Positions 1-15,100 of a DNA stretch of 64,000 bases are shown piece after piece (within the stretch, counting starts at the first letter, position 1; the number at the start of each line of letters is the position of its first letter). The stretch spans positions 8,327,439-8,391,438 of the forward strand of contig NC_052030.1 of NCBI RefSeq assembly GCF_015832195.1, in the 5' to 3' direction. Origin of the DNA: Motacilla alba alba. Taxonomy: Eukaryota > Chordata > Aves > Passeriformes > Motacillidae. Position numbers and translations under genes: made by a program. The notes beneath the pieces were generated by a model, which was not told where the DNA came from, searched no databases, and was given only the letters and a program-made list of their open reading frames with translations.

Positions 1-79
1 GGCAGCTTTGCTCATACCTCATCTGTTGCCTGATTTTTTAATTAGTGCAGTCATCTGTGCAGCAGAGATGGGACCATAC

Positions 80-158
80 CTTTTTCTCCTTGGCAATGCG
101 TTCTGCTCGGAGGGACGCCACTTGAATCGGAGGGAGGGGCTTATCATAGTTGATTCCA
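80..158 (-). CDS. EP400: EP400 coding exon 44 (last exon in the window)
   Basis: Residues 2514-2540. [20 protein letters not shown], then IAKEKK, as in human. Acceptor TTTCTAG, donor AAG|GTATGG, phase 2 to 0. Positions 1-79 are read as intron; the next exon, which begins the Gln-rich C-terminal region, is off the window. Confidence 0.95.
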
Positions 159-3100
159 CTAGAAATAATAATGAGACAAAACACACAATATTTAGAAAGA
201 ACTGAAACCTAAAAAAAAAAAGAAAATAAAAAAAAGCACTTTTATGCAATTTATCACTCCTTCAAGACAGGGAGTGCTCACCTTTCAGCAAGCACCGATG
301 CATGCTTTGGATTCTTCTGGAAAGGATTCATGCCAAGTCTGAAATTGAGAAAAACTCTATTACTTGAGACAGAAAAACCTTAAAAAAATATTTCATTTCA
401 CACATTTAACTTCACATTTAGTGAAGTCCATGATATTCCAGCCAGTACTGGAGCCTGCATACAGACAGACATTTAAGAAAGACTCAGAGTAACTACTAAA
501 TAAATAACAAAAAACTGCAGGAAAATACATAGGAAGGAATGGACTACTAAACAGCACAGACAGCAAATTGTCTACAATTCAGGCAAATGGATAAAGTAGA
601 TTAAAAAAACCCCAACTGAATGCAGTTCTGCTCTTAATGACAAAGAGCAAATTCCTGCAGTGAGACCCAAACACATGAAGTATGGAGGTGTTTCCACTAA
701 CACACAACACAGAGAGAGAGAGAGATCAAGAACAGAGAAACAGAGTGCAGAATAACTCTGGGCTTTGAGAGCCATTCAAAACACAGTTTCCAGGAGATCT
801 GTGGTGACAGGAGATCAATGATCCCAGGTAAACTTACAGAGGTTTGATAGGTGGACTTCGTTTCCCTGCAATCATTTTCATCATCTCAAAATGATTAGTA
901 TAAAGCTGTGTGTGGGTTGCACCCTCATCTTGAGCATAGATCTGATTGGTACGAAGTGGGCGACTGTTTTTAGTCTAAAAAAAGAAAACAAAGCAACTTT
1001 CAATTGCAAACTCACCCAGCAGGGCATTTTGTCTATGTTTAAACACAAGGCGCGCTCGTAGATTATTTAAAAACACTCTCCAACATATCTATCACAGACT
1101 GGTTCCTGCCTCGTGTCACTGATAACTTACTGTCACACAAAACTCTATGGGAAATATATAAAGAAAGAGCAAAATAAGGAGCAGTTCTCACGGTCACACT
1201 GGCATCAGCACTTGGGGACATACAAAATGGCAAACTCTAATTTGAGAAAGAATCTTTGCTTTAGTTTAGATTTTGCAAGTTTAATTCATTACCCAAACCA
1301 AGAGCCCATTAGTTTATAGTTATGCATAGCGCACACGTAAGATAATAAAACAAAACCATCACTGCACTGCTCTCCCAACAAAGCTAGGTTAACATCCACA
1401 CACCATGCCAGTCTAACATTTGGCTTCTCCTAAGCAGAAACTGCCAGGGACAAACCTCCTTAGCAGCCAGAGAATGGGACTACAGCCAGAAGTTCTGGAT
1501 TCTCCACCCAACTCTGTGACTAAATTGCTGTGTGGTTTGGAAGAAGGTGTTCACAGTCACGGAATTTGGTTTTGTTTCTGTAGTGTCCTATCATCCTTAT
1601 TTACTAAAATGTGTTTCAGGCATCAAATTCACTATGTATTTGTAATCCACTTAGACTCTAGCATGAAGTTCATTCTTACAGATCTTAAATACCATCAGGA
1701 TAAGATACATGGTGGAAAAATGCCAACTACAGTTTAAGTGAAATCACAAACTTCTTGCATGATCTAAAATTTATCTATCAAATCCAAAAGCTGAAGTCTG
1801 GTGTCAATCCACTGTATCAACAAAGAAAGGAAAAATAAATTTGGAATTTTAATTGATGTTTCAGAACTCAAGTAACACTCAACATGGATCTCATATGAAT
1901 TATCTGCCCACCTCCATTGCTGCTAAATACCACAGTGTCTAGATTTGATTTTGAAAGAATACCAATGCACACCTTATAAATACTTTTTGTCTTCTTTTTA
2001 GGATTAGCTTCGTACATTAGCTGTAAAATAAGAAGGAAAGTTAGATGATCTTTTGTGGAAGATTTTGTTCAGGTGCTTTTTCTTTTCAAAGAAATCACAT
2101 AAAATAAGTGGAAATCCTGATGAGAATAATTTAAAAAGATCTTTTAAAAGTTATTTATTTACACTGTTGAAACGTTTAACAAAAAACAAGTGTTTATGGA
2201 GTTAAGGAAAAAAAGCTCTACAACTTAAGGTAAAAAAAAAGACGCATCACTCCAGGTGAGCTCACCTTTCCTTCCTCCCTTGGGATTATGACATTCTCGT
2301 ATCGGTTGCGGCACTGCTTGGGCGAGCGATAGACTCTGCTGCAGGAGTTAACAACATCACTGACCAGGTCCCAGTTGGGAGTGTGTGCTGGCGACACAAC
2401 AGCAAGGTTTAAAGGAAGCTCCAGCAGCTGCTTCACTGCCTGCAACACAGAAAGGTACAAATGCATCAGGAGACATCGTTGCCATCTTCCAAACCTTCCC
2501 TTACCTGCGTGCGCCCACACACCGTTACCGCAGTGGGACAGCTCAGGGCCAAGGCTCTGTGTTCAGCTACAGCCACAGAGAATAAACAGGCAAACTCACC
2601 CAACAGGGCAGTGCTTTAATGCTGACTGATGTGCAGGGAAACGGTGGGAGATTGGTATGAGAGGGACAGAGAGCTGCTATTCAAATGCTGCTCTCCCCTC
2701 AAAGGTGGGAAGAACCTTAGCTGCATTATCCAGTGTCCAGCCAGCACAACTACTCTGAATAACAGTAAGTGGTTTCTAAAACAACAATAGGGCTTAATCA
2801 TACATTTTGTACTTTAGCCTTTAATTTCTCCTTAGAGGAGCACAAATGACAGGCAAGCTGTTCCAAGTTATGACAGCAAATTGCCATTAAGAAATAGAAA
2901 CAACCTTGAAGAGATAAAGTGCAGGAATAAAAACACAACAAAAACAGAAGCTGCAGGTATCATCTGACCTGCAGAAGTGCCCAGTCTTCGCTGATCAACC
3001 ACTCTGGATTATCCTGTCCAACCTCAGTAGCTGGTTTGACAAGAGTTGGCAAAGGCTTTGCGAACTGTGTCTGTTGTTTCAACAAGATGTTCTTCTTTTG

Positions 3101-6100
3101 CTCTTTGCCCTCGCGGCGCATTTTCAACATTCCTGGAGTTGCTCGATCAAAGAGTGAACGAGGTGGGATAACTGTCTCCCCATGACGTTGCTTCTTCTTT
3201 CTACCTGCTGCTAAGACAAAACATAAAGCATTATTGGTAGATACTGTCATTCTTTGATTCCTCTGCCTACAGAATGCAAAATGCTCATACTTGTACAGAG
3301 TATTCCCTACTGCCTCTGAAAAGCACAGCCAGGAACTAAACAGAGCCTGTTATAAAGTAAGACCAGCCCTGTCCAAGCTGACAAAGTAGAATGTCTGCTT
3401 TCTAAAACTATCCTTTCAAGAAGACTTTAATGTCTAAAGAGAAAACATGCCATAAGAACTGAGCCTTCCAGTGATTCCACTGCTTCAAGGCCATGGTGAT
3501 ACAAGAATTTTCATCCCTTCAAAACACACAAACTTGATCTTTACAGGACCAGTCCAACACAGATGCTTGTTTCAATGCATTCTGAATATATAGGAGGTAT
3601 GAAAACCCCTCTGATTTTTTGAAATTTCAGCAATAAATCTCAGAACAGTTTTGAGCACACACTCACCAGAGAGATCTGTTTTGTGTCGTTTACGCTCCTT
3701 CCTGACGTACACTGGAGGCAATTTTGACTCTGGAATAGGGGTGGTATCATACATCAGGCACATAACAGAATCTATGTAGATATCATTGTCATCCTGAGGT
3801 GGAGTAGGAGGAGTCCAGAGCTGCACAGAATAAAGTCTGTAATTACTGCAATGTTAACTCTCCACTGATCTTAATGTTTCATAAAATAAAAAGCCTGTTT
3901 AGGCTGCCTGGTGTTACTTTTACTTACTGGCATAATTTCAGTTTGTCCATCTGGACCTTCATAGACATATTCCTACACAAATAAGAGAATTATCAAATTA
4001 TCTTAAGCAAAAAGAATTATCTTAAGCAAAAAGAGAACATAATTCAAATGATCCAACTGCAACCTGAAGGGTAAAGGTATTCTCAGACTAACTGTTAAGA
4101 AATAACTACTTAGAAAAAACAAGACTAAACAGCAATTACTTTGTTGTACGCATCCTCCCGAGTGTAGGTGAGAAGTTCCTCTTCATCTTCCCAAAGCATT
4201 TTTTGCTCTCTTTCCTTTAACTCCTTCATATGCTGGATTTCCCAGGCTTTCTTTGCAGTTTTCAGTTCCATCTAGATTAAAGTCAGACTGCTTAGAAACT
4301 TTATCCTGTAACAGGCACTGGATTAGAAATAATCAATTTGCAATTTTATGCATAAATGCCTTAAACTTTGACATTTTCAGGCACAGGAATCTTATAGCAA
4401 TTTCTTAACACATACTTTCACAAGCATTTAGAAGATATTTTTTTGGTCTTTGTGGAGGGTTTTAAAACCCATCAATATAAAGCAATCAAAGAATTTCAGT
4501 TAAACAATGAAGACAACCAGAACACAGGCTCACTAAAATTAATGAAATTTTTTCCCCTGCTATCAATGGAGTACAACAAATATTTGCTGAGCCGGGCTGA
4601 AAGCAATTCCCATTTTATAAAAAAGAAATTAAGAACTGACACCTGCTTAAACCAGAGAATCCCAAAATAATGAGCTCTCTGGAAGGCATTATGCTGTTCA
4701 TAAGGTATAGCAAGAGAAGATCACAGACGTGCCTACAATATATTCCACATCACTGAAGAAACTTCCATTTCATATTGAAAATATAATAAATGTTGTTCTG
4801 TGACAGAATAACATGGCAAAGAAAGATTTGTTTTACCTCACTCAGCCGTGGCTCATTGTCATCAACTGAACCGTGGAAGAGCTCCAGATAATTCAAAGCA
4901 TACTTCTCAATTGGAGTCAGCTGAGGGAAGTATCAAAGGGGAAAAATGTTACTTTGAGGGTAATAAAAGAAACATTACATGAAGTATCAAAGCTCTCCTT
5001 CAAACTCATCTTAACATTTTAAATCAGCGGGAGATCTCCCGGCCATTTAATGGGAGAAACAACAAAGTTGCTTTAAGGTCAGACTGCAAAGAAATTGAAA
5101 CATTTGAACTAAACATTACTTTTTAGACAGCAATTCAAGGGAAGACACGGTACCTGATCCACAACAGCAACTAACTCCTGCAGCTGTGAGGGCTCTTCTT
5201 TGTATTTTGTCTCACAGAGCTCTGAGATTAAAGGTTCAATGCTTGACTCAGATCCTGTTTCTTGGATGTGATCATTTGACTCCTCATCCTCTCGTTCAAT
5301 GCTGTTGAGGGCCTTTCAGAGAGATATATTTTAAAAATAATTAAGACTTCAAAAATATGGAAAGAAACTCGAAAGGAGTTCACTAAATTTCTGAAGTCTC
5401 TGCTTCAGCAAGAGGAACAGTCCCAGAAATTATAAAACTCAGCTTTGGGCTTTTGGCAGTTTTGTCACAAGGCAAACGACAAAAGAGCATAAAACTACAA
5501 GAAAAAGAGACTGACAGAATTTACTTGAATAAAATGGGATTACTCAGCTGTTTAATACTAATGTTGCACAGCTGTATTTTTAATGTGTGTGTTAATCATT
5601 ACCTCAATGAATGGTCTTGCAACTTTAGGTGAAATATTTTCTGCTGGAGACGGCTCTTGAGAAAGTACTACAAATTCTTCTGCTTTCACTCTAAATCCAG
5701 AATCCTCCATAGGAGAATGAACCTCAAACAATTCCTGAATTGTTTGCTTGGTAAATAGAAAGAAAAAAGAGAAATACATTCAGTTTTTGGGAGCATCAGG
5801 AGTGCCAGACAGGACAGCCTGGCTTCACCAGTGCAGTCACTGTCTCATCTATCTTCAGAGCAGCAATTCAAAGCCTATCTCTCTAAATATCCACATTTAT
5901 TAAACTTATTTCACATTTTCAAAGCTGTTGAGACCTTCACCCTTAAAAGCTCTGTAAAATTTTGCAGCAGGGTGAAGAAACCACAGTATATTAAGTCATG
6001 GGTGATGTCTGTGCATCACTATGCAAATAACGGAACAAAACAGATGGACAATATTTGAAAGAACGTGGCCCCAACACTGAGAGTTCAAGCAATCATGCAA

Positions 6101-9100
6101 TCCAAGATGCCTCCTTATTAATTCTAGCCCAGACAGATTTCCACTAAACTGCTATTAAACACTCCAACACAGATGCTTGAATTTATTAAACACTGCAACA
6201 TGGGTGTTTCAATGCATTCCAAATATTAACTTACCTGTGTTAAAAAGGCCATTGAATAGTCATTTCCCTGAGCAGCCACTTCTCTGATCAAGTCTTTTGT
6301 GCCATTTTTCAAAAGTTTCTCTTCTACAGAATTACCACTGACAAGCCTAAAAAAAAGGAAAAAACCATAGAAATCTGATAAGCCATTTCCAAACCAGCTT
6401 TCAGAAATAAAAAGACAAACTGTCCTTAGAGAATACCACTAAATGTTTAAAATGTGGTAGTATGTGGGAGTTTTTTTAGTTATGGTGCAGGCCCAGAAAA
6501 AAACACACTACCACCTTTACTTCACAGCTGTCTTCTAATTTATGTAATTAAAAAAAAAAAACAAACTGAAAACAACAATGAAAAGGATCCCTTAAAAAAT
6601 TCCATGTAGACTAACAGACAATACCCATGCAGGTATGATTCATTTACTACACTGGGTGTTAAACCCCCCCCCACACTTTTTCATAGGATACTCTGGCATC
6701 TTTTTTATTGAAGGGCAGTGGTTTTCAGCACTGTTTCCACTTTATTCCAGATCATCCAGGGCAGCACTATCTGAACTAACCTCACAATAAAACATGTCAA
6801 AGAGCAGATGTTGACTGTCACCATCACCTGTATATATGGATATCTTTACATCTCCCAATTCTGTCACACCATTCCTGAGCTTTTGCATCCATCACTGGGT
6901 TCAGATCATTGTCATAGAACACAACAGTGTCTGCCTCCACAAGATTGACTCCTGTGGAACGGCTGTGAGAGGAGAGGATGGCACAGAAAATGCGCTTGTC
7001 TCTGTTGAAAATTTTCATCAGCTCCTACATAAACAGAATAAAAGCAAGGACTAAATAAAATGCACACCAAAATAAAATACCAAACCAAATTCACTATAAA
7101 AAAAGGGATAAAAACACGTCAAGTGTTTTAAACTGAATACAAAACAAGGCAAATTTCCTTTCTCTGCTGTAGTGTATACAAGCCTGGGCAGCACTTATTG
7201 CTGTACCAGTGGGCAGGTGGCAGGGGCACACGTACCTGCCGTTGCTCCTGGTTGGCATATTCATCAATCCTCACAAAAGTGAGGAAATGGAAATTCAGGA
7301 ACAACTCCAGTATGTCCAGCATCAGAATCATCTGTGACAAAATCAGCACACGGCGCCCTTCAGATTTCAACTTCTGAAGCAAGACAGCAAGAGCTTCTAA
7401 TTTTCCTATAATTCAAACAGAAAAAACAATAATGGTTTTATATAGAAGTTCCATTCACGTGATAGAGGAAATTACTGAAATCTTGTCAGCAAATGTCCCT
7501 TACCTGAGTCATACTGCACCAGCCGGAGGTCAGGGAACTGCAGCAAGTGAGGAGTTGTCAGCTGCTGCAACTGATGCAAGTGTGGAGCTGCCTTCTGCCT
7601 CAGGCTGTGCTTAAGGAGTTTCAGTCTGTGACTGTATGAAGGGGGAGGATTTGCTACATAGAAACATGGGGGAGCAGCAACTGCAGCTGGCAACACAAAG
7701 AGAGCCCTGTGAAAAGCATAAAAACAAGGCAATATTGATTTTAAAAGCTACACACAAAATGATCATCAATAATCATAGGCACAGCAGTCAAAGTCAGGCT
7801 TGGCTAAACCAGCTTCTGCCTGCATCTCTGGGTCTTAACTCTTGTTAGTTGGGTCCAAGTGGTACCTATTCAAGTAAATCCAAAAGCATAAGAATGTAAG
7901 TCTAAGTAGGTTAGCCGAACTTGGGCTTCAAATTAGGAAAGAGGCACTGAAAACACTTATTTATAAAGATCCAAGTGACTTATTTTTACTTCCATGCTGC
8001 ACATCATCTACTGCTAAATAAACCAGTCTAAACCAAATAAGCTCATCAACAGAAACAAAGCTTTAAGCCTTGTTGAGAAGTGTTTTAGAAATAACTAGAG
8101 GTGTAGAGGCTTGTAGGGCAGAGGCACACATTACCTGTTAACAAGATCCTTCAGAGATTCCTGTTGCTGAACCAAACCCAGGATCATTTCCCTCAAGGGG
8201 TTACTCGGGCCTCCGCAGGCACTTGTGGAAAGGCAGCAGTTGACAAAGCCAGCCCACCTCCAGCTGTTGCCCTCACTGGAAGGCAGCTGGGAGGCCTTTG
8301 TGTCCCCAGCCAGGGAGCAAACACTCAGCACGTCCCGGCCGTACACCGGCGCGCGCGAGCAGCGGCGCTCGTTGCCGGAGAAGATCCTGTCCAGGCGCTC
8401 CTTCAAGAGCCGGTTCTTCTCCTCAAACGTCTCCTTTGCAAAGAGAAGGTGAATGAAAACCACATTTGCTGCTCATCACAGTAATAATAAATGAGGGATT
8501 TGAGGTTCTTTAGAATGAAACTATCAGGATCAGAGTATAGATCCTAGAGTAGAATTACTACTTAGAGCAATTATTAAAGGTATGCATTTCATACCAAATC
8601 TGAAGACTATAGCTGAATTCAGTTCATATTAAAGAGTCAATTTTCCTTAGTTTGGCATCTTCTTGCTTTTTAAAGGTACATTTTCATAGCTTTTGGATAT
8701 ATTCTCTATGTTTCCCTACACTTTGTAAGTTGTTTGAGTTATCTTACCGATAAAAATTTACCCTGTTGCCATCATGTTCAAAACACAAAATACCCACAGG
8801 ATTTCTTTATTTATGCATTACTATATAATTAAGATATATTACAGTTACAAGAACCTGTCTATCACAGCACAAGAAAGCTATCAGCTGCCTTTATACACCA
8901 GATTATTTTATCTACGGATTACAAATGCGTCAGATCTGTCAACCTGAAACATGGACAGAAGTTGGGATGTTTACCTACTCTATAATCATCAAAGTCCCTG
9001 ATTAATTCCAGCTTTGCAAATTATAGCTTTCAACTATTACACAGACTTACTATTGATTCTGAAAAGTGGTGTTTCCACAAGAAAATAAAAATTGAGTACC

Positions 9101-12100
9101 TGTGGCTGTCCATGCAAAGGTGCTGGTTTTAACACTGCTCCCATGTCACCAGATGGCAAGTTAGTAACTGCAGCTCTACCTGGAATACAAACTGAGGATA
9201 AACCTTGTGTTTATACACTTATTCATCTGAAAATTGGTCTCTTTATTATTTTCAATAAGTAGACACTTCATAGCTGTAATACATCATTGCTGCAGACAAA
9301 TTTTTGGTCTAAATGTCCATTGAGTATTGCAAATTTGTACTTTGTTATACATCAGCTCTCTGACAGATATTCACATTAACTGTTCTCACAAAACTCCAAG
9401 ATAGATCAATGGAATTTTACTTTGCTTTGTACTAAGCAAAGTGCTGTGCTCCATTTGTACATTATTCAAAATGTCATGTATAGTGCAATACACATTGACA
9501 TTTGGAAAATGTTAATATGAACACAGTAGAAAACAGAAAATGTTCTAATTCAGAAAAAGATTGTTTTAACTTATCTTGAGCAAATCATCGAAGAGTTTTC
9601 AGAAAACACATCAACTGAGTGTATCTACAAATTGGTGAAATCATATGATGGAATTTCAGTAGCATTCTTGTAAATTCAACTGTTAGCAGATGTTTACCCA
9701 GACAGTTAACTACACCGTAAGAGCATCATACCATTTTGAAGGAATGGTTTTTTATATCCCAAGAAAATTACAGCAGATGGCTATTTTCAGGGAATTAACT
9801 TCTAGTGTTATATCTATCTTCATTTAATAATCTGCTGTTTTGTTGTAAATGCATAATTTCTCCATTATTTTTGATCAATATCTTGGTTGTGTTTTTAAGC
9901 AAGGAACTGATCACATTTACAGTAAGGCACCAAATACCTAAGCAACATTTGCAGAGGGAACTAGAAAACTGTAGCTTGATAAGCTAGAAAAGTGAAAGAA
10001 ATTAGATAAAAGCAAAATCAATGTGGAAAAACGGAGACAATCACTGGACATTCTCTGCCAGTATAAAAACTGATCACCCTTGATTTTTCCTTGCAAAAAT
10101 TTTAAAAGTATTTCAAATTCACTTCTTCCCAAAAAAAAAAATTGACCAAAGGCAAAACAGGTAAAAAAATTATAATTATGTTACATGCTCTCCTAAGTTT
10201 GCACTTAAAATTTTCTTAAAACTCCAGAACACACCAAATACAAACTGCAAAGATTTGCCTCATGGTTTACCCACTTCTGAGCTCAACTTACAGAATTATG
10301 ATCTGCAACAATTTGGGAGTCAGATATGAATGTGATTTTAGCAATTGAATATTTAGACAGAGACATTTCTTCAGGCTGAAGAACCCACCTTGCTGTGTGA
10401 CTGCAGTGGAAGCTGGGCCACCTGCCTGATGCTGGTTTCCTAAAGCATTCAGGGCATTCTGCACAGTTCCTGCTTGGGAAACTGTCTGCATGACCACGGG
10501 GCCCTGAGGCCTCAGGTACTGCTGCCCAGGGGCTGACACAATCTGAAGAACACTTCCTGCAGTGGAGGATTTTAACACACATTAGGGTGGCAAAGAATTC
10601 GTGTTCTCTAGCAAAATCTATTCGTGTTGCAAGCTGATCATTACTGCTTCAAACTGTGTTAAATTTTACCAGACACGTTCATTACACCAATCTGCCAAAA
10701 AGGAGGGAAACACCCAAGTATTCATAGCTGAAGAGGAGTTTCATGTCATAGGGGTATCATTCTAATCTAGGTATTTATACAGAATTTGGACAAAATCCAA
10801 TGAAACAGAAAGTCTTCATTTAACATTCCCTGTACTTAGTTGGCCACAGAGAATGAAGATATGCCAGTTCTCCTAAATTTGGCAACACTCACCACCAGCA
10901 AGGGAGATTTGAGAACAAAATATAGTGTAGGTAGAGCATTCAGACAAGGGCAATAAATGGGCCAATATTCAGATGCCAATCTTGAAGTATTATTTACACA
11001 ATTTTAGAATAAACCAAGCATGTTCTCAGTTCTTCCGTTTCTGCTCAGCAGGGAGCTTTTATCAAATAATGCCTCACCTTACTTTAGCTGCACTGCATGG
11101 GTGTGGAAACAAAGGAAATAACATTTTTCAAATACAATACAGAAAAAGAAACTAACCATGTCTTCCATCTGATAGGCATTTATGTTTCAAACCAGAGCTA
11201 CCGTGGCTCACAGAAAATAAGAAGAGCAAGACAGTAAAAGCACTGGGGATGGAAAAATCTCCAGCAACAAGCAACATGGTGCCCATATCAAAACACGAGC
11301 ATTCTGAATAATGGAAAATTTCCTTTGTTGAAGTAAGTACCTTGTAGCTGCAGGGGCTGCCCTGCAGTGAGCTGGCGGAGTTGACTGTGTGACAAGGTGA
11401 ACTTGTTCCCTTGGAACTGCAGAGTCACTGGGGTCTCTGGCTGAGCAATTCTGCCTTGTGCTCCTGCTATAGAAGCCAGCTGGGCTATTTTTACTACCTC
11501 ACCACCTGTTAAGGAGGGAAACAGGCATTAAAAAATCAAAGTGGGAGGCAAGATTTTCTATATTCACAATTCTACATTTTGGTTAGTAAACTGGTGCTGA
11601 AGCGCCTTCCATGCATAATTATACTTAGTGCATCAAAAGTGTCATATAAAAGTTAAGCAGGTATTGCTTTCTATATTTGTTGGACAAACTGGAAAGAAGC
11701 TGATTGTTTAAAGGGTAAGAACATCAACATTTTAGAAATTACCACTTTCATTAGCAAAAAAGTTAAGAGCTACCTGAAAACTCATGTGACACTTTGTAAC
11801 AGAACAAGTATAGACATTAAAGTGATTTTCACTGCCTTTTCAAGAGCATGAAGGAAGGTTTAAGGAAGAAATTAAAATATTCCTATGTGTGGCACATTAA
11901 ATACACATTTGAAATCTGCTGATGAAACATGATTTATTTTAAGCAATCTGCATTTAGACAAACCAAAAAGCTTTGAAGTGGCAAGGACCAAGCTTTTTGT
12001 GATTTAAATGCAGAAAGGTTAGAGGCATTTCAGCATTAAGTTTTACGATATTGAGAAAATACTGGTGTGAAAATTCAGCTTTTGTAAAGGCAGTGCATTA

Positions 12101-15100
12101 CCCCAGAGATAAAATTAATACATCAGTGCTCAGTACTCTCTACACATGCTAATAGGCAGTGCACATACAACCTTAAAGCAAAGCCTCATCACTTTTCTCT
12201 GCCTAACAGTGGCGACGCTCCTCTCCGCCAGAGAGGCCTTTAGCAGATGGATTAGTGTTTAACATGAAAGGAATAATTAGGAGAGAGCTACAACATTTGG
12301 TCTGAAGGAAGTCTTGCCAGCAGAAGAAACATGCAGAAATAGGAGATTAAGTTGACACCGCTAATGTATGTCCACAGCAATTCTATTGTTTCTTATCCAA
12401 TTTTCGATTTTCCTTGGTCATAAGCAACATACTGAGCAAGGCTAATCAGAAGAGTGAAAAAAAAACAACGATTCTGTACACATCTTAGGGTGCCTAGTAA
12501 CTTAACCTCATTGTAGTACAAAGGTGGGAGAAACCTTGAAAGGGGAGGCCACTTACTAGGCAACCGTGCCTGGGCCTGAGAGGTCAGTACGAGCCTCTGA
12601 GGCAGCACACTCTGTTGGATGGTGTGCGGGGGGGGCTGTGGCTGTGGCTGGGGCTGGCCCGGCTGCGGGGCCGGCGCAGAGGTCTGGCCCCGCGGTTTCA
12701 CAGGGTTGGCTGCGCTAGTTGCTGTGGTGAAGGTCGCTGCGGGCTGGTGTCTTGGAGCACTGGTGGAAGCCTGAGTTGTCTGAAACTGTGCTGCTGCAGC
12801 TGCAATCAATAAGGGTTGTTTGTGCAAGCTGTTAGAGGTTTTAACTCGGCTCTTTTAAACAACCTGCATTAAAAAGAAACCTTCCAACAGGATAATCAAA
12901 CGGCTACAAGAACGGCTTTGTCCTTACACACCGGGAATTCTAGCCACACCTCTTACTCCATCCTAGTTTTATAACATTATCTACTTGGAAAGCATCGTTT
13001 AAAGGATAAATGAATACAGAGAAGCACTGTACATTCCCATCTTTGACAGAACATTACATGTCTTCAGGATTTAAATATCAACTGTGGCATATTTACTCCA
13101 TATGCTAACAGGTTACACAAAGCTTAGTTTTGCATTTTACTGGCAGATCACACTGGAGAAACTAGTGGGGAATTTTACTGGCAATTAGTCTGTTGGTATA
13201 TTTAAGCCATTAGTATTCTAGACCAATAAGCTAGAGGGAAAAGGAGTTCTATTAAACAGACTAACTTGTATCTGTCTACGCTGAGGTGCAGGTGACCAGG
13301 GTGGCACTGACCCCCTTACCTTGATTTGAAGACACCGTGGCTATGGGGGATCTGCCTCGAACTTGTCCCTGCTGAGTCACCGTTGCCGTGGTCACCGTGC
13401 GCTGGACTTGAGTGCTCGGGAAAACTACAGTCCTGCCCTCGGGCTTCTGACCATACTGAACGGGCTGGAACAACCTGGTAAGAGCAGGAGAAGTCAAAGT
13501 CTAGAGGAAGATCATAATTTGGCCTTTAGGAATGAACTCTGTCACCCCAGGAACACAGAGACTGATCATGTCAGATGCTGATCTTCCTACAGATGGCTGA
13601 AGCTGGCAAGACTCTGCACTTCACAAGCTTCCTAAGTGAACACTGTAGAAAGTGATTTTGCTGAATCCAAGAAAAGAAACTTTCATTGCCATACAGTTAA
13701 AAAAAAACTTTCACTGCCACCCAGTTTAATGCAGGATCCTTCAGAATTACAGAAAACAAGAAAACATCTTAAAGAGGCTAGGTCAATATCTGGGAAAAGA
13801 TATATCTGAAGATATCTGGAAAAAAGGGCTCCTATAAAATCTCCAGAGAGACATCAACATGCTGCAGGTCATCAGGCAGCTCTCCTGCATTAGCAAAACA
13901 GTTCTACATTACTTTGAGAACACTACTGCACTAGAAGAAAAATACTTTAAAAAAATGTACTGCTAAAAACTTCCTATGTCTCTGCCATAACAGTGAGAGC
14001 ACAGCTGACACTGCAGGCCCAACTTAGTCTTGAATTGTCCTCACGTTAATTCTGCAAAACAACACTCAATTTGCCATAAACAAGGTCCAAGAACAAAGCT
14101 CATCTGCTGCTGAAGTCAGGATTATGGGAAATCCATCAACAAACTTCAAATGGAATTGCATGCCTCAAAGAACAGAATTCTTATTTTCAGAGGTAAACAT
14201 GAAAGCAAGATAAAAATTAAATGCAAAGGTAAGCCTGAGGTTTTGTGTGAATCCCATTAGAGGGATGCAGAGAGAACTCAGAAAAGATTGCAGCAGAACC
14301 ACCTTCTGCTGCTGTAATTCTAGCTTAGAAGGAGTGTAGGTGTACACACCTGCTTGGTTTGAGCTTCACTGGGTTGGGCCTCGCTGGTGGTGGAGGGGAG
14401 CTGTAGATTTCTTCAATCAACTTTCTAGTAACCTTCTGTTTTGGCAACATTTGTGCTTCATAATGAGTCATTTTGTCTTCCATTCCAATGAGATCAAAAA
14501 GAGACAGGTCCGATTCCTAGGGATTTCAGAAAACCGTTTGTTTTATGTGATGACCCAAACAGTTAAGTCCTTTTTACATTCAAAGCTGAATTACTTTTTA
14601 ACTTGAAATAAATGGTGTAAGTTTAAGAAATAAACTATTTATTATTATTAGCCAAAACTGTCTAGAAACTTTGGAAACAAATCTTAAACAGACAGTCCCA
14701 TTTTAAGCATTAGAAGAAAAAGAACTGAAATCATTAGCCAGTTATGGAAATTAAAGCAAAACATATTTAACAATTCTTCATATATCATAGTTTCCAAAGA
14801 ATTAAATAGAACTCTTTGAAGGTTAACTATCAAGCTTAAATGCCAAACTATAACTTAGGGGTAGAAAAATATGAAGAATGGAAATAAAATTAAACAAAAA
14901 ATGTCATCTGCTCCATTACTCATACTTCTTCAATATTTTTATCATGTCAAGGAGTGAGACCACTTGTTTAACAATAACAGAAATAGTGGTACTTCAAATG
15001 GATTGACAGAAGGGTACTAATTTAGTCACTGTAACAGAATGTTTACTGTTACATGGAAAAGAAAAAATCTTGCTTTCCCTTCAGCTAGTAAAAGCAAAAA

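Noticed and set aside
18..29. A 12-base exon (A-T-D-E) with AG and GT on either side, left of EP400 exon 44
   Set aside because: It would leave an intron of only about 50 bases with an A-rich, not pyrimidine-rich, acceptor. The true next exon is more likely outside the window.
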